Source: Sutcliffiella horikoshii (GTDB lineage Bacteria; Bacillota; Bacilli; Bacillales; Bacillaceae_I). From it: a stretch of 64,000 bases of DNA. The DNA lies in assembly GCF_021991925.1 (NCBI RefSeq), contig NZ_RXZI01000001.1:682001-746000 (forward strand), read 5' to 3'. Made by a program: the position numbers and the translations under genes. The notes below the pieces were generated by a model. The model saw only the letters and a program-made list of their open reading frames with translations, was not told where the DNA came from and ran no database searches. Of the stretch, positions 17,604 through 26,667 are shown in pieces; position 1 is the stretch's first letter, and each line of letters opens with the position of its first letter.

Positions 17604-18468
17604 CTTTGGTAAAGTGTCAACAGCGATGGTGACACCGTTTGATAATAAAGGAAATATCGACTTTGAGAAAACAACTCAATTAGTCAACTATCTAATAAAA
17701 AATGGTACGGATTCCCTTGTTGTCGCAGGGACAACAGGAGAGTCTCCAACGCTATCAACGGAAGAAAAGCTTGCACTATTTTCACATGTAGTGAAAGTGG
17801 TAGAAGGTAGAATACCAGTAGTTGCTGGTACGGGTAGCAATAATACTCGCGCCTCCATCGATCTGACCAAGAAAGCAGAAGCTGTCGGGGTGGATGCCAT
17901 CATGCTGGTTGCCCCTTATTACAGCAAACCTAGCCAAGAAGGGTTGTATCAACACTTTAAAGCAATCGCAGCGGAAACATCCTTGCCTGTTATGCTCTAT
18001 AATATACCGGGCCGTTCTGTTGTCAATATGTCCGTTGATACCATAGTTCGCTTGTCGGCAATGGAGAATATCATTGCCATGAAAGAAGCAAGTGGTAACT
18101 TGGATGCTATGACAGAAATAATCGCCAATACTCCGGATGATTTTGTTTTATATAGCGGGGATGATGGATTGACTCTCCCTGTATTATCCATCGGAGGTAA
18201 CGGTGTTGTATCCGTCGCATCCCATGTGCTAGGAAATGAAATGCAAGCAATGATCCGTGCTTTTGAATCAGGAGAGTATGCAAATGCTGCTAAACAGCAT
18301 CAAACACTACTTCCGATAATGAAGGGATTATTTAGCGCACCAAGTCCTTCACCAGTCAAAACTGCCCTTCAGTTAAAAGGATTGGATGTTGGTGGGGTAA
18401 GGTTGCCATTGGTTCCACTAAATGAGGTAGAGAGAAACACGTTAGCAGCCCTTTTACGTACAATTTAA
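17596..18468 (+). CDS. dapA: 4-hydroxy-tetrahydrodipicolinate synthase
   Basis: Condenses pyruvate with aspartate semialdehyde; its product feeds both DAP and, through SpoVFAB, dipicolinic acid. 290 aa, a TIM barrel. The Schiff-base lysine is in AMKEASGN at K163, the catalytic tyrosine in YNIPGR at Y135, and GTTGES is at 45-50. ATG 17596 lies within the last codons of dapG (8-bp overlap), with GAAGGAGAG about 11 nt before it. A strong terminator follows. Confidence 0.97.
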   Translation: MINFGKVSTAMVTPFDNKGNIDFEKTTQLVNYLIKNGTDSLVVAGTTGESPTLSTEEKLALFSHVVKVVEGRIPVVAGTGSNNTRASIDLTKKAEAVGVDAIMLVAPYYSKPSQEGLYQHFKAIAAETSLPVMLYNIPGRSVVNMSVDTIVRLSAMENIIAMKEASGNLDAMTEIIANTPDDFVLYSGDDGLTLPVLSIGGNGVVSVASHVLGNEMQAMIRAFESGEYANAAKQHQTLLPIMKGLFSAPSPSPVKTALQLKGLDVGGVRLPLVPLNEVERNTLAALLRTI

Positions 18469-18480
18469 CTTTTCATAGAT

Positions 18481-18517
18481 GGTCAAGGCGCTATATGCGC
18501 CTTGGCCTTTTTGTTTG
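18481..18517 (+). terminator. Intrinsic terminator after dapA
   Basis: GGTCAAGGCGC pairs with GCGCCTTGGCC (one G-T pair), followed by TTTTTGTTT. Confidence 0.88.
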
Positions 18518-18552
18518 CTCTTTTCTCCAAATGCCAGTTATTATAATATTTC

Positions 18553-18582
18553 TTGTATTCCAATTCTTGCATACGTTATAAT
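18553..18582 (+). promoter_or_regulatory. Candidate sigma-A promoter of rnjB
   Basis: TTGTAT (18553-18558), 18-nt spacer, TATAAT (18577-18582), leaving a leader of about 125 nt before rnjB. Confidence 0.45.
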
Positions 18583-18713
18583 TATTTCAAATGACATGGA
18601 GCGGTTATTAATTTGGCACTTGTAAGCTGAACATTTAATAAATCTCTGGAGGATGCAAAAAAACGTGCATTATCGTCATAATTCGTTTTTACATACATGT
18701 AGGAGGTAAAAAA

Positions 18714-20378
18714 GTGAATACACCACAGATAGAGAAATTAAAAGTTTTTGCCCTCGGGGGGATCGGGGAAATCGGGAAGAACATGTACGTTTTGGAAGCC
18801 GATGATTCCATCTATATCATGGATACAGGGGTTATGATCCCAGAAGACGGAATGTTTGGAATTGATATGGTTATTCCTGATGTTACTTATCTTTCAGACA
18901 ACAAAGAAAAAATCAAAGGAATATTCCTGACTCATGGACACGAAGAACATATGGGCGGTTTGGCATATATCCTAAGAAAGTTAAAGGCCCCTGTTTACGG
19001 TACAAGGCTGACATTGGCACTTGCTAAAGAACTAGTGAATGGATTGGGCTCCTCGGGTCATGTAGAGTTTAAGGAAATTGATGAAAATACCATACTTGAA
19101 CTCGATCATGCCACGGTCACGTTTTTCAGGACCAATCATAGCATTCCGGATTCTGTCGGGCTATGCTTTCATACTTCACAAGGGGCAATCGTACATACAG
19201 GTGACTTTAAGTTTGATCAGTCCCAGCTGTCACAGAATTCCGATCTTGGAAAAATAGCAGAAATTGGAAATAAAGGCGTTCTTTGTGTCTTATCCGATAG
19301 CACTAATGCTGAAAAGCCAGGCTATACCATTTCAGAATCTGTTGTAAGACAGGAAATTGCAGACGTAACCTATAATGCCAAGGGGCGTGTATTTGCTGCA
19401 TGCTTATCAACAAATGTCGGACGGATCCAACAAATTGTTCAAGCAACCATTGATAGCAATAGAAAACTTGTGGTTGTGTCCCACCCGACAGACCGTAACT
19501 TCAGTATTGCAACGGAATTGGAGTATCTGCACATTCCTGATGATCTACTTATACCTGTCAATGAACTAGGAAGCATCAATGATGATAAGGTGGTCGTCTT
19601 GACGATCGGAACGCATTCCCAACTGATGTCTTCCCTTTTGAAAATGGCAAGGGGTACCCATAAGCATGCGCAAATCAAACCACAGGATATCGTGATGATT
19701 GCCGCATCCCCATCTCCAGGAACTGAACTGACGGTTGCTAAAGTGATAGATAAACTATATCGTGCGGGAGCGGTTGTGATTTATGGTCAGAAAAAGATAC
19801 ATTCTTCCGGACATGGTTGCCAAGAAGAACTGAAACTGATGATGAATCTTCTCAAGCCTCAATATGTCATCCCTATTCAAGGAGAGTTTAAGATGCAAAG
19901 AGCGCTTTCAAGGGTTGCAGAAAGCGTAGGAATAGACAAGGATAATATCTTTTTATTGAATAAGGGTGAAGTGATTGAATTCACTAAAGGTGTAGGAAAA
20001 TATGCAGGTAAAGTCTATGCAGGAAATGTTCTGATTGACGGACTTGGCGTAGGGGATATAGGGAACATCGTATTACGGGACCGTCGATTATTGTCCCAGG
20101 ATGGGATCATGGTGGTGGTGGTGTCCATCAGCAAGAGCCAAAAGCGTATTGTTGCAGGTCCAGAAATTCTTTCAAGGGGCTTTGTGTATGTACGCGAGTC
20201 GGAAGAGCTATTGGATAAAGCAAATTCCATCGTAACAGACATTCTGGATAATGCTGTAAAGGAACAAATTTTGGAATGGTCTAGTCTGAAACTTAAGATT
20301 AGGGAATCCTTGAATCAACATCTATATGAGAAAACAAGACGTCGTCCGATGATACTTCCAATTATCATGGAAGTATAA
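18714..20378 (+). CDS. rnjB: Ribonuclease J2
   Basis: Metallo-beta-lactamase/beta-CASP ribonuclease that partners RNase J1 in mRNA decay and processing. 554 aa with GTG start at 18714 after a strong GGAGGT. The metal motif reads HGHEEHMGG, with H74, H76 and H79 kept but glutamate at position 78 instead of the aspartate of J1-type HGHEDH, a J2-like departure. The beta-CASP domain includes SGHGCQEELKLM. The C-terminal third ends in KPMILPIIMEV-like sequence as in RnjB. Position upstream of tepA matches B. subtilis ymfA/rnjB. Confidence 0.93.
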   Translation: MNTPQIEKLKVFALGGIGEIGKNMYVLEADDSIYIMDTGVMIPEDGMFGIDMVIPDVTYLSDNKEKIKGIFLTHGHEEHMGGLAYILRKLKAPVYGTRLTLALAKELVNGLGSSGHVEFKEIDENTILELDHATVTFFRTNHSIPDSVGLCFHTSQGAIVHTGDFKFDQSQLSQNSDLGKIAEIGNKGVLCVLSDSTNAEKPGYTISESVVRQEIADVTYNAKGRVFAACLSTNVGRIQQIVQATIDSNRKLVVVSHPTDRNFSIATELEYLHIPDDLLIPVNELGSINDDKVVVLTIGTHSQLMSSLLKMARGTHKHAQIKPQDIVMIAASPSPGTELTVAKVIDKLYRAGAVVIYGQKKIHSSGHGCQEELKLMMNLLKPQYVIPIQGEFKMQRALSRVAESVGIDKDNIFLLNKGEVIEFTKGVGKYAGKVYAGNVLIDGLGVGDIGNIVLRDRRLLSQDGIMVVVVSISKSQKRIVAGPEILSRGFVYVRESEELLDKANSIVTDILDNAVKEQILEWSSLKLKIRESLNQHLYEKTRRRPMILPIIMEV

Positions 20379-20391
20379 CATCGTCAATCTG

Positions 20392-20427
20392 AACCGCAAT
20401 GGGATATAGTGCCCATTGCGGTTTTTG
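20392..20427 (+). terminator. Intrinsic terminator after rnjB
   Basis: AACCGCAATGGG (20392-20403) pairs perfectly with CCCATTGCGGTT (20412-20423), followed by a T run. Confidence 0.92.
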
Positions 20428-20442
20428 TATTCTTTCGCAAAT

Positions 20443-20559
20443 CTGTAGATTTCCATTTCGGATGTTCAATTTCTGTGAGAACCTCCTCACAACGCTTCAT
20501 GGACATCAATCTACCGCTACCTACCTCTTGAGTCTCACTCCATGCACTGTAATCTTCAG
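20443..20559 (+). repeat. Family-1 repeat, copy 5 (decayed)
   Basis: Degenerate copy. Ends CTGTAGAT and ATCTTCAG are still roughly inverted, and GAACCTCCTCACAACGCTTCA and TTGAGTCTCAC align with copy 1. Many substitutions suggest an older insertion. It lies between the rnjB terminator and tepA. Confidence 0.6.
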
Positions 20560-20658
20560 GGAGAGTCAAAAGAACAGTTGAGTGACGAATGAAATATGTA
20601 CTGACGTCAATACTAGAGAAGAATACACAATTATTTAGGGACGGAAGGAGATCATTAT

Positions 20659-21414
20659 ATGCCTGATTTTACATACCAGTCATCTGAACAACCTCAACAG
20701 GAACCGAACAAGCAAGATGCAGGTAAGGATTCCTTGGTCAATAAAATCCAACAACTTGGTCAAACAAATGTAGCACAAATGCCTTCGGATTCAAAAATAC
20801 ATTGCTTGACGATCGTGGGTCAAATTGAGGGACATGTCCAATTGCCGCCACAAAACAAAACGACCAAATATGAACATGTCATTCCGCAAATTGTTGCCAT
20901 AGAGCAGAATCCAAATATTGAGGGGCTGCTTGTCATTTTGAATACGGTTGGAGGGGACGTGGAAGCTGGTCTGGCTATTTCGGAAATGCTGGCTTCCTTA
21001 TCTAAACCTACCGTTTCTCTTGTACTTGGTGGAGGCCATTCCATTGGTGTGCCAATCGCTGTGTCTTGTGATTATTCATTCATAGCCGAAACGGCCACAA
21101 TGACCATCCATCCTGTTCGACTGACAGGTTTAGTCATTGGGGTCCCGCAAACGTTTGAATATCTTGATAAAATGCAAGACCGTGTTATTAATTTCGTCAC
21201 CAAGAACTCAGGTATTCCAGAGGAAAAATTCAAGGAGCTTATGCTTTCCAAAGGGAATCTGACGCGTGATATCGGTACCAATGTTGTCGGTTCGGATGCG
21301 GTGGAGTATGGGTTGATCGATCAGGTCGGCGGTGTTGGAGAAGCCATCAAGAAGCTGAATGCCCTTGTGGAAGCGAACCAACATAAATCAGAAGAAGGGA
21401 AGATGCTGCAATGA
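20659..21414 (+). CDS. tepA: ClpP-like protease TepA/YmfB
   Basis: ClpP-fold serine protease of the TepA family, 251 aa. A polar, Gln-rich N-terminus (about 1-45) precedes the ClpP domain. The nucleophile is in GGGHSIG at S128 and the histidine in MTIHPVR at H151. First called translocation-enhancing protein; in B. subtilis the ClpP-like YmfB has been connected with spore outgrowth and turnover of small acid-soluble spore proteins. ATG 20659 follows GGAAGGAG. The stop overlaps the ylzJ start (ATGA). Confidence 0.92.
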   Translation: MPDFTYQSSEQPQQEPNKQDAGKDSLVNKIQQLGQTNVAQMPSDSKIHCLTIVGQIEGHVQLPPQNKTTKYEHVIPQIVAIEQNPNIEGLLVILNTVGGDVEAGLAISEMLASLSKPTVSLVLGGGHSIGVPIAVSCDYSFIAETATMTIHPVRLTGLVIGVPQTFEYLDKMQDRVINFVTKNSGIPEEKFKELMLSKGNLTRDIGTNVVGSDAVEYGLIDQVGGVGEAIKKLNALVEANQHKSEEGKMLQ

Positions 21415-21623
21415 TTCTCTATACAACCATGCCCCAGGAACTGATTTTCCCTGTGGAAAATGGAGAATTTGAAAAGCAACGGGTGATAGATTTTAATGGA
21501 GTGTCACTAATGGTGCAACAAACAGATATGAATGCCTACCAGATTGTACGTAATTTGAGTACTGACCCTGCACACTATTTGAGCAGTGAGTATTCTCCAG
21601 GACAGACGATTAATTTTCTGTAA
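21411..21623 (+). CDS. ylzJ: YlzJ-like conserved small protein
   Basis: 70-aa protein of the YlzJ family, no known function. Conserved-looking segments are [17 protein letters not shown] and [15 protein letters not shown]. The start overlaps the tepA stop by 4 nt, so it is translated with tepA. A terminator-like hairpin follows 50 bp downstream. Confidence 0.82.
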   Translation: MILYTTMPQELIFPVENGEFEKQRVIDFNGVSLMVQQTDMNAYQIVRNLSTDPAHYLSSEYSPGQTINFL

Positions 21624-21628
21624 CACCC

Positions 21629-21656
21629 TTTCAAGAGTTTGGGCTTATGATATAAT
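21629..21656 (+). promoter_or_regulatory. Candidate extended -10 promoter of spoIIIE
   Basis: TGATATAAT (21648-21656) is an extended -10 element. TTTCAA (21629-21634) is a weak -35 at 16 nt. A transcript from here would begin a few bases before the hairpin at 21673. Confidence 0.4.
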
Positions 21657-21672
21657 ACAAGCAACAGAGGAA

Positions 21673-21706
21673 AAAGCAGCCAGTATATGTTGGCTGCTTT
21701 CTTCTT
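21673..21706 (+). terminator. Hairpin between ylzJ and spoIIIE
   Basis: AAAGCAGCCA (21673-21682) pairs perfectly with TGGCTGCTTT (21691-21700), followed by CTTCTTCT. It can terminate tepA-ylzJ, but it also lies downstream of the candidate spoIIIE promoter, so attenuation is possible. Confidence 0.7.
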
Positions 21707-21733
21707 CTCATTATGGTCAGATAGGTGAGATTA

Positions 21734-24082
21734 ATGTCAAAGCGAAAAAAGAGGCAGAGAAAAACAAAAAATCGTGATGAATGGAAACGCACGGTAACCT
21801 TTGAGGTGATGGGGTTATTGTTGCTGGCCATTACATGCATAGCAATTGCCAAGCTTGGTATGGTCGGGCATTCCTTTGTATTATTATTTCGCTTTTTTAG
21901 TGGGGAATGGTACATGCTTATGCTCCTTGGGCTATTGATCTTGTCTGGATATATCATCTGGAAAAGAGAGTTGCCCACCTTCTTTTCGAGGCAATTGGTC
22001 GGTGTATATGTCATCATGATGTCTGTATTGCTACTTAGTCATGTTACGCTATTTAGAATGCTATCCCGTGGGGGCTCCTTTGCAGATCCCTCGGTTATCG
22101 GCAATACGTGGGAGCTTTTCTGGTTAGAAGTGAACGGAGAAACGAGTACGACAGACCTTGGTGGCGGAATGATGGGGGCTATATTATTCGCTCTGTTTCA
22201 TCTTCTCTTTGATGCAAGGGGCGCCCAGTGGATAGCCATGATCTTTATTGTCATCGGCATCATTTTGGTGACGGGCAAATCCTTGAATGACACTGTCATA
22301 AAGGTGGCTGTGGGACTGTTTACTTTTGCAAAAAATCAGTGGGTGGCTTTCATGGACGACATGAAGGGCTGGAAAGAAGACAGCAATAAACGCAAAAAAG
22401 AAAAGCAAGCTGAAGATAAAAAGCATAAGGAAGAGAAAAAAGCAAAAGCAGCAGAAGATGTCATGGTCATGGAAGAAGAATCCGTGGAAGAAATCCTTTC
22501 ACCTCCCATCATTTCCTCTTTTAATGATAGAGAAGAGATTATGGGTCAGGAAGAAAAACCATCCGCAGTTGCCAGTGCACAGGACGGAGAACCCCAGGAA
22601 GATACAGGCGAGCTTATTGCAGGCCCTATGGCTTTTACAGAAGTGGAAAACAAGGAGTATGTCCTGCCTTCCCTTGATCTGTTAAACAAGCCCATCGCGA
22701 ATCACCAGACAACTGAGCACGAAAATATTTATCAGAACGCAAGAAAGCTAGAGAAAACGTTTGCAAGTTTCGGAGTCAAAGCAAAAGTGACAAAAGTACA
22801 TCTTGGTCCTGCAGTGACAAAGTATGAGGTGTATCCTGATGTTGGAGTGAAGGTAAGTAAAATAGTGAATCTAAGTGATGATCTAGCACTTGCACTTGCT
22901 GCTAAAGATATACGTATCGAGGCTCCGATACCTGGTAAATCTGCCATCGGGATCGAAGTGCCAAATAATGAAGTGGCAATGGTATCACTCCGTGAAGTAT
23001 TGGATACAAAACAAGCCGAAAAACCGGATGCAAAATTGCTTATCGGATTGGGACGTGATATATCAGGGGATTCAGTTGTTGCGGAGCTCAATAAAATGCC
23101 ACATCTACTTGTTGCCGGAGCTACAGGCAGCGGAAAGAGTGTGTGTATTAACGGTATCATCACTAGCATTTTGGTGCGTGCAAAGCCACATGAAGTAAAA
23201 ATGATGATGATTGACCCTAAAATGGTGGAATTAAACATGTACAACGGGGTTCCCCACCTTCTAGCACCTGTTGTAACCGATCCGAAAAAGGCTTCACAGG
23301 CATTGAAAAAAGTCGTGAATGAAATGGAGAGACGCTATGAGCTGTTCTCTCATACAGGTACAAGAAATATTGAAGGCTATAATGACTACATAAAAAGACA
23401 TAACCAGGATGAAGAAGCAAAACAACCTTCCCTACCTTACATCGTCGTTATTGTCGATGAACTTGCCGACCTGATGATGGTGGCATCCTCAGATGTGGAG
23501 GATTGCATTACAAGACTCGCACAAATGGCCCGTGCTGCTGGCATACATCTAATTATTGCGACCCAACGACCATCAGTGGATGTCATTACAGGGGTGATTA
23601 AAGCGAATATCCCATCTAGGATTGCTTTCAGCGTATCTTCTCAAACGGACTCCAGAACTATTCTGGATATGGGCGGAGCAGAGAAGTTACTTGGTAGAGG
23701 GGACATGCTGTTCCTGCCTGTAGGGGCCTCCAAGCCGATAAGAGTTCAAGGTGCTTTTCTTTCCGATGAAGAGGTAGAGCGGATCGTGGATTTTGTCATC
23801 GATCAGCAAAAAGCACAATACCAGGAAGAAATGATTCCTCAAGATATTAACGAAGAAGTGGAAGAAGTGGACGATGATCTTTACGATGATGCCGTTCAGC
23901 TCGTACTAGAAATGCAGACAGCCTCCGTATCAATGCTACAGCGCCGTTTCAGAATCGGCTACACAAGGGCGGCAAGGCTCATTGATGCTATGGAAATCAG
24001 GGGGGTCGTCGGTCCTTATGAAGGAAGTAAGCCACGAACAGTGTTGGTATCGGGGAATCAAAATGAAGATGTAGGATCTTAA
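21734..24082 (+). CDS. spoIIIE: DNA translocase SpoIIIE (FtsK family)
   Basis: Septal DNA pump that moves the chromosome into the forespore during sporulation. 782 aa from ATG 21734. Membrane segments lie in about 20-180, followed by a charged Lys/Glu linker (about 205-300) and the RecA-like motor with Walker A GATGSGKS at 462-469 and [11 protein letters not shown]. The C-terminal winged-helix gamma domain carries [14 protein letters not shown]. Length and motor sequence match B. subtilis SpoIIIE. The in-frame GTG at 21725 is part of the AGGTGA ribosome site, so ATG 21734 is used. Confidence 0.97.
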   Translation: MSKRKKRQRKTKNRDEWKRTVTFEVMGLLLLAITCIAIAKLGMVGHSFVLLFRFFSGEWYMLMLLGLLILSGYIIWKRELPTFFSRQLVGVYVIMMSVLLLSHVTLFRMLSRGGSFADPSVIGNTWELFWLEVNGETSTTDLGGGMMGAILFALFHLLFDARGAQWIAMIFIVIGIILVTGKSLNDTVIKVAVGLFTFAKNQWVAFMDDMKGWKEDSNKRKKEKQAEDKKHKEEKKAKAAEDVMVMEEESVEEILSPPIISSFNDREEIMGQEEKPSAVASAQDGEPQEDTGELIAGPMAFTEVENKEYVLPSLDLLNKPIANHQTTEHENIYQNARKLEKTFASFGVKAKVTKVHLGPAVTKYEVYPDVGVKVSKIVNLSDDLALALAAKDIRIEAPIPGKSAIGIEVPNNEVAMVSLREVLDTKQAEKPDAKLLIGLGRDISGDSVVAELNKMPHLLVAGATGSGKSVCINGIITSILVRAKPHEVKMMMIDPKMVELNMYNGVPHLLAPVVTDPKKASQALKKVVNEMERRYELFSHTGTRNIEGYNDYIKRHNQDEEAKQPSLPYIVVIVDELADLMMVASSDVEDCITRLAQMARAAGIHLIIATQRPSVDVITGVIKANIPSRIAFSVSSQTDSRTILDMGGAEKLLGRGDMLFLPVGASKPIRVQGAFLSDEEVERIVDFVIDQQKAQYQEEMIPQDINEEVEEVDDDLYDDAVQLVLEMQTASVSMLQRRFRIGYTRAARLIDAMEIRGVVGPYEGSKPRTVLVSGNQNEDVGS

Positions 24083-24089
24083 CAATAAG

Positions 24090-24240
24090 TAAACAAACCG
24101 TTATATTCCTTGCAGTCGTGAACTTTTCATGACAATCAAAAAGACTTTCATGTCTTTTTAGAGTTTCTATGCTGTAAAAAGTCCAATTGCCGACTTTTTC
24201 ATAAATGCGAAAAAGCAACAAAGTAAGCAAAAATAGACTA
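24090..24240 (+). mobile_element. Family-2 MITE-like element, copy C (left end lost)
   Basis: Contains AACCGTTATATTCC, GCAGTCGTG and the AAAAAGTC-CAATTGCC-GACTTTTT hairpin. The right end is AAAAAGCAACAAAG...AAAATAGAC, the sequence normally found inverted at the left end. This copy therefore looks like an end-swapped recombinant. It begins 8 bp after spoIIIE and may terminate it. Confidence 0.65.
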
Positions 24241-24258
24241 ACAATAAAAATGCAGCTG

Positions 24259-24292
24259 GCAGTCGGGAGCTTTCTCGACTGCTTCTTTTTTC
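24259..24292 (+). terminator. Intrinsic terminator downstream of spoIIIE
   Basis: GCAGTCG (24259-24265) pairs with CGACTGC (24276-24282), then TTCTTTTTT. Confidence 0.75.
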
Positions 24293-24411
24293 GACAAAAA
24301 AATGTAAAAACTTTATTTTCTATTTATTTTACCCTCGAAAAGTGTTATATTATTTTGGATTAATAGGAAAACATGAAATATGTTTTGTAAACGGTTAATG
24401 GGGGATCAGTT

Positions 24412-25137
24412 ATGACGATTCGGTCAGACAGCAGGCATTTATATTTACTGGTTGTAGACAAATTGAAGCAAGATATTGAGAATAAGGTGTATAAAGAAAA
24501 AGAGAAACTACCTTCCGAATTCGAATTGTCTCGGCGTCTAGGGGTAAGTAGAGCTACATTAAGAGAAGCTTTACGTGTACTCGAAGAAGAAAATATCGTA
24601 GTAAGAAGGCACGGGGTAGGTACATTTGTCAATTCCAAACCGGTCTTCACATCTGGAATAGAACAATTGAATTCTGTGACAGAAATGATATCACAAGCGG
24701 GTATGAAGCCCGGAACAGTTTTCTTGACATCTACTATTGAAACGCCATCCGAAGAAGAACTAACAAAGTTCAATAACCCTGAAATCAAGGAGGTCCTTCA
24801 TTTTGAGAGGGTACGTACTGCCAATGATCTTCCGGTGGTATATTGTATCGATAAAATACCGACGACCATTGTCGAGGACTACCAATCTTATAAAAATGAA
24901 TCATTATTGAAACTCCTTGAGAAGGAAGCGGGCAGATATATTTCCTATGCGGTCACACACATCGAACCTATCGGATACCATGATAAAATTTCACCAATTC
25001 TAGAATGTGAACCCGAAACAGCACTGCTTGTATTGAAACAAATGCATTATGATCAGAATGATGAACCTATTTTATATTCGCTTAATTATTTCAGGGCTGA
25101 TAAATTCAGCTTCCATGTATTGAGAAAGCGCCCATAA
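24412..25137 (+). CDS. ymfC: GntR/HutC-family transcriptional regulator YmfC
   Basis: 241 aa. The N-terminal winged helix ([20 protein letters not shown], about 32-51) is a GntR HTH, and the C-terminal UTRA ligand-binding domain covers about 90-240. The ligand and targets are not known. Length equals B. subtilis YmfC and the position after spoIIIE is conserved. ATG 24412 has GGGGGATC upstream. Single-gene unit with its own terminator. Confidence 0.9.
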   Translation: MTIRSDSRHLYLLVVDKLKQDIENKVYKEKEKLPSEFELSRRLGVSRATLREALRVLEEENIVVRRHGVGTFVNSKPVFTSGIEQLNSVTEMISQAGMKPGTVFLTSTIETPSEEELTKFNNPEIKEVLHFERVRTANDLPVVYCIDKIPTTIVEDYQSYKNESLLKLLEKEAGRYISYAVTHIEPIGYHDKISPILECEPETALLVLKQMHYDQNDEPILYSLNYFRADKFSFHVLRKRP

Positions 25138-25143
25138 ATGAAA

Positions 25144-25180
25144 AAAACACCACAAGCTTTATTGTTTGTGGTGTTTTTGT
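25144..25180 (+). terminator. Intrinsic terminator after ymfC
   Basis: AACACCACAA (25146-25155) pairs perfectly with TTGTGGTGTT (25166-25175), followed by TTTGTT. Confidence 0.9.
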
Positions 25181-25383
25181 TATGGATTATAATTTTATTA
25201 TGTAAACCATCAGGGGTGCCAGCAGAATACCCTCCAACTTGAAAAACTTACTAATTAAGCGTTATATTGGGTTTAGGACTATTTTTTGATTGATAAAGAA
25301 AGAATAGTACTGTCTATATTGTTATACGTTTAAATAATATGATGAAATATCGCAAACTTATGTGACGTGAAGGAGGAGATGTC

Positions 25384-26664
25384 GTGAAGCTAGTTGATGA
25401 AAGAACGTATAGTTTAAATGGTCTAACAGTACACACTATACCGACTGAAAAATTCAAAACTAATACACTAGTTCTGAAAGTAAAAGCGCCATTGTCAGAA
25501 GAGGATGTTACAGTGAGGGCGCTATTGCCATATGTGTTACAAAATGGTACAAAATCGCACCCGCAACCTTCACAATTCAGGGCTTATTTGGATGAATTAT
25601 ATGGAGCAAGCCTTGCTGTCGACCTTAGTAAAAAAGGGGAAGACCACATCATCACATTCCGTTTGGAATTAGCCAACGAAAAATTCCTCAGGGATTCCAC
25701 CCCACTGCTTGAAAAAGGGATTGAGTTACTCAGTGAAGTGCTCCTGCATCCTGTCATGGAAGGTAACGCCTTTAAAGCCTCCACGGTAGACAAGGAAAAA
25801 CGTGCATTAAAACAGCGAATACAATCCGTCTATGATGATAAAATGCGTTATGCCAGTCAACGCCTAGTAGAAGAGATGTGTTCTGAAGAGCCTTACCGTC
25901 TACCTGCTAACGGGGAAAAAGATAAAGTGGACACTATTACGCCACAATCTTTGTTCGACTATTACCAAAACATGCTTAAAACGAATGATATCCACCTTTA
26001 TCTTGTGGGGGACATAAAGGAAGAAGAAGTGGATGGTTATGTGAAGAAGTACTTTGAATTGCCCGAGCAGGTAAACAAGGTATCATCTAGGATAGCGGAA
26101 CCAAATAGCAAACCGAAAGATCCGAACGAAGTAATAGAGAAGCAGGATGTGAAACAAGGGAAATTAAATATAGGTTACAGAACGAACGTGACATTCAAGG
26201 ATGACCTGTATTATGCTCTACAAGTTTTTAATGGCATTTTCGGCGGCTTCTCTCATTCCAAACTGTTTATCAATGTGAGGGAAAAGGAAAGCTTGGCCTA
26301 TTATGCAGCTTCAAGAGTGGAGAGTCATAAAGGACTGCTTCTGGTCATGTCAGGCATTGATTTCTCTAATTTTGAAAAAGCCGTCACCATCATTAATCAG
26401 CAGATTGAAGCGATGAAGCAAGGTGAATATAGCGAGTCAGAAATCTCCCAGACGAAGGCAGTCATAAAAAACCAAATCTTAGAAACAATTGATACAGCCC
26501 GTGGATTAATCGAAGTGCTCTACAATAACGAAGTTTCAGAAGTAGACAAACCGGTCGATGCATTTTTGGAAGGTGTGGAGAATGTTACAAAGGAGCAAAT
26601 CCAGGAAGTGGCAAGACTGGTGGAGCTTGATACTATCTATTTCTTGACTGGGAAGGAGGCGTAA
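25384..26664 (+). CDS. ymfF: M16-family protein YmfF lacking the zinc motif
   Basis: 426-aa M16-fold protein. The region that should hold HxxEH reads LPYVLQNGTKSHP, so it has no zinc site and is probably a non-catalytic partner. The next gene, ymfH, has an intact motif, suggesting an active/inactive pair as in other M16 heterodimers. GTG 25384 follows AAGGAGGAG. Three bases separate its stop from ymfH. The substrate is unknown. Confidence 0.9.
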   Translation: MKLVDERTYSLNGLTVHTIPTEKFKTNTLVLKVKAPLSEEDVTVRALLPYVLQNGTKSHPQPSQFRAYLDELYGASLAVDLSKKGEDHIITFRLELANEKFLRDSTPLLEKGIELLSEVLLHPVMEGNAFKASTVDKEKRALKQRIQSVYDDKMRYASQRLVEEMCSEEPYRLPANGEKDKVDTITPQSLFDYYQNMLKTNDIHLYLVGDIKEEEVDGYVKKYFELPEQVNKVSSRIAEPNSKPKDPNEVIEKQDVKQGKLNIGYRTNVTFKDDLYYALQVFNGIFGGFSHSKLFINVREKESLAYYAASRVESHKGLLLVMSGIDFSNFEKAVTIINQQIEAMKQGEYSESEISQTKAVIKNQILETIDTARGLIEVLYNNEVSEVDKPVDAFLEGVENVTKEQIQEVARLVELDTIYFLTGKEA

Positions 26665-26667
26665 CAG

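Noticed and set aside
22732-23244. 170-aa minus-strand ORF inside spoIIIE
   Set aside because: Antisense shadow of a highly conserved gene; no ribosome site and composition typical of a shadow frame.
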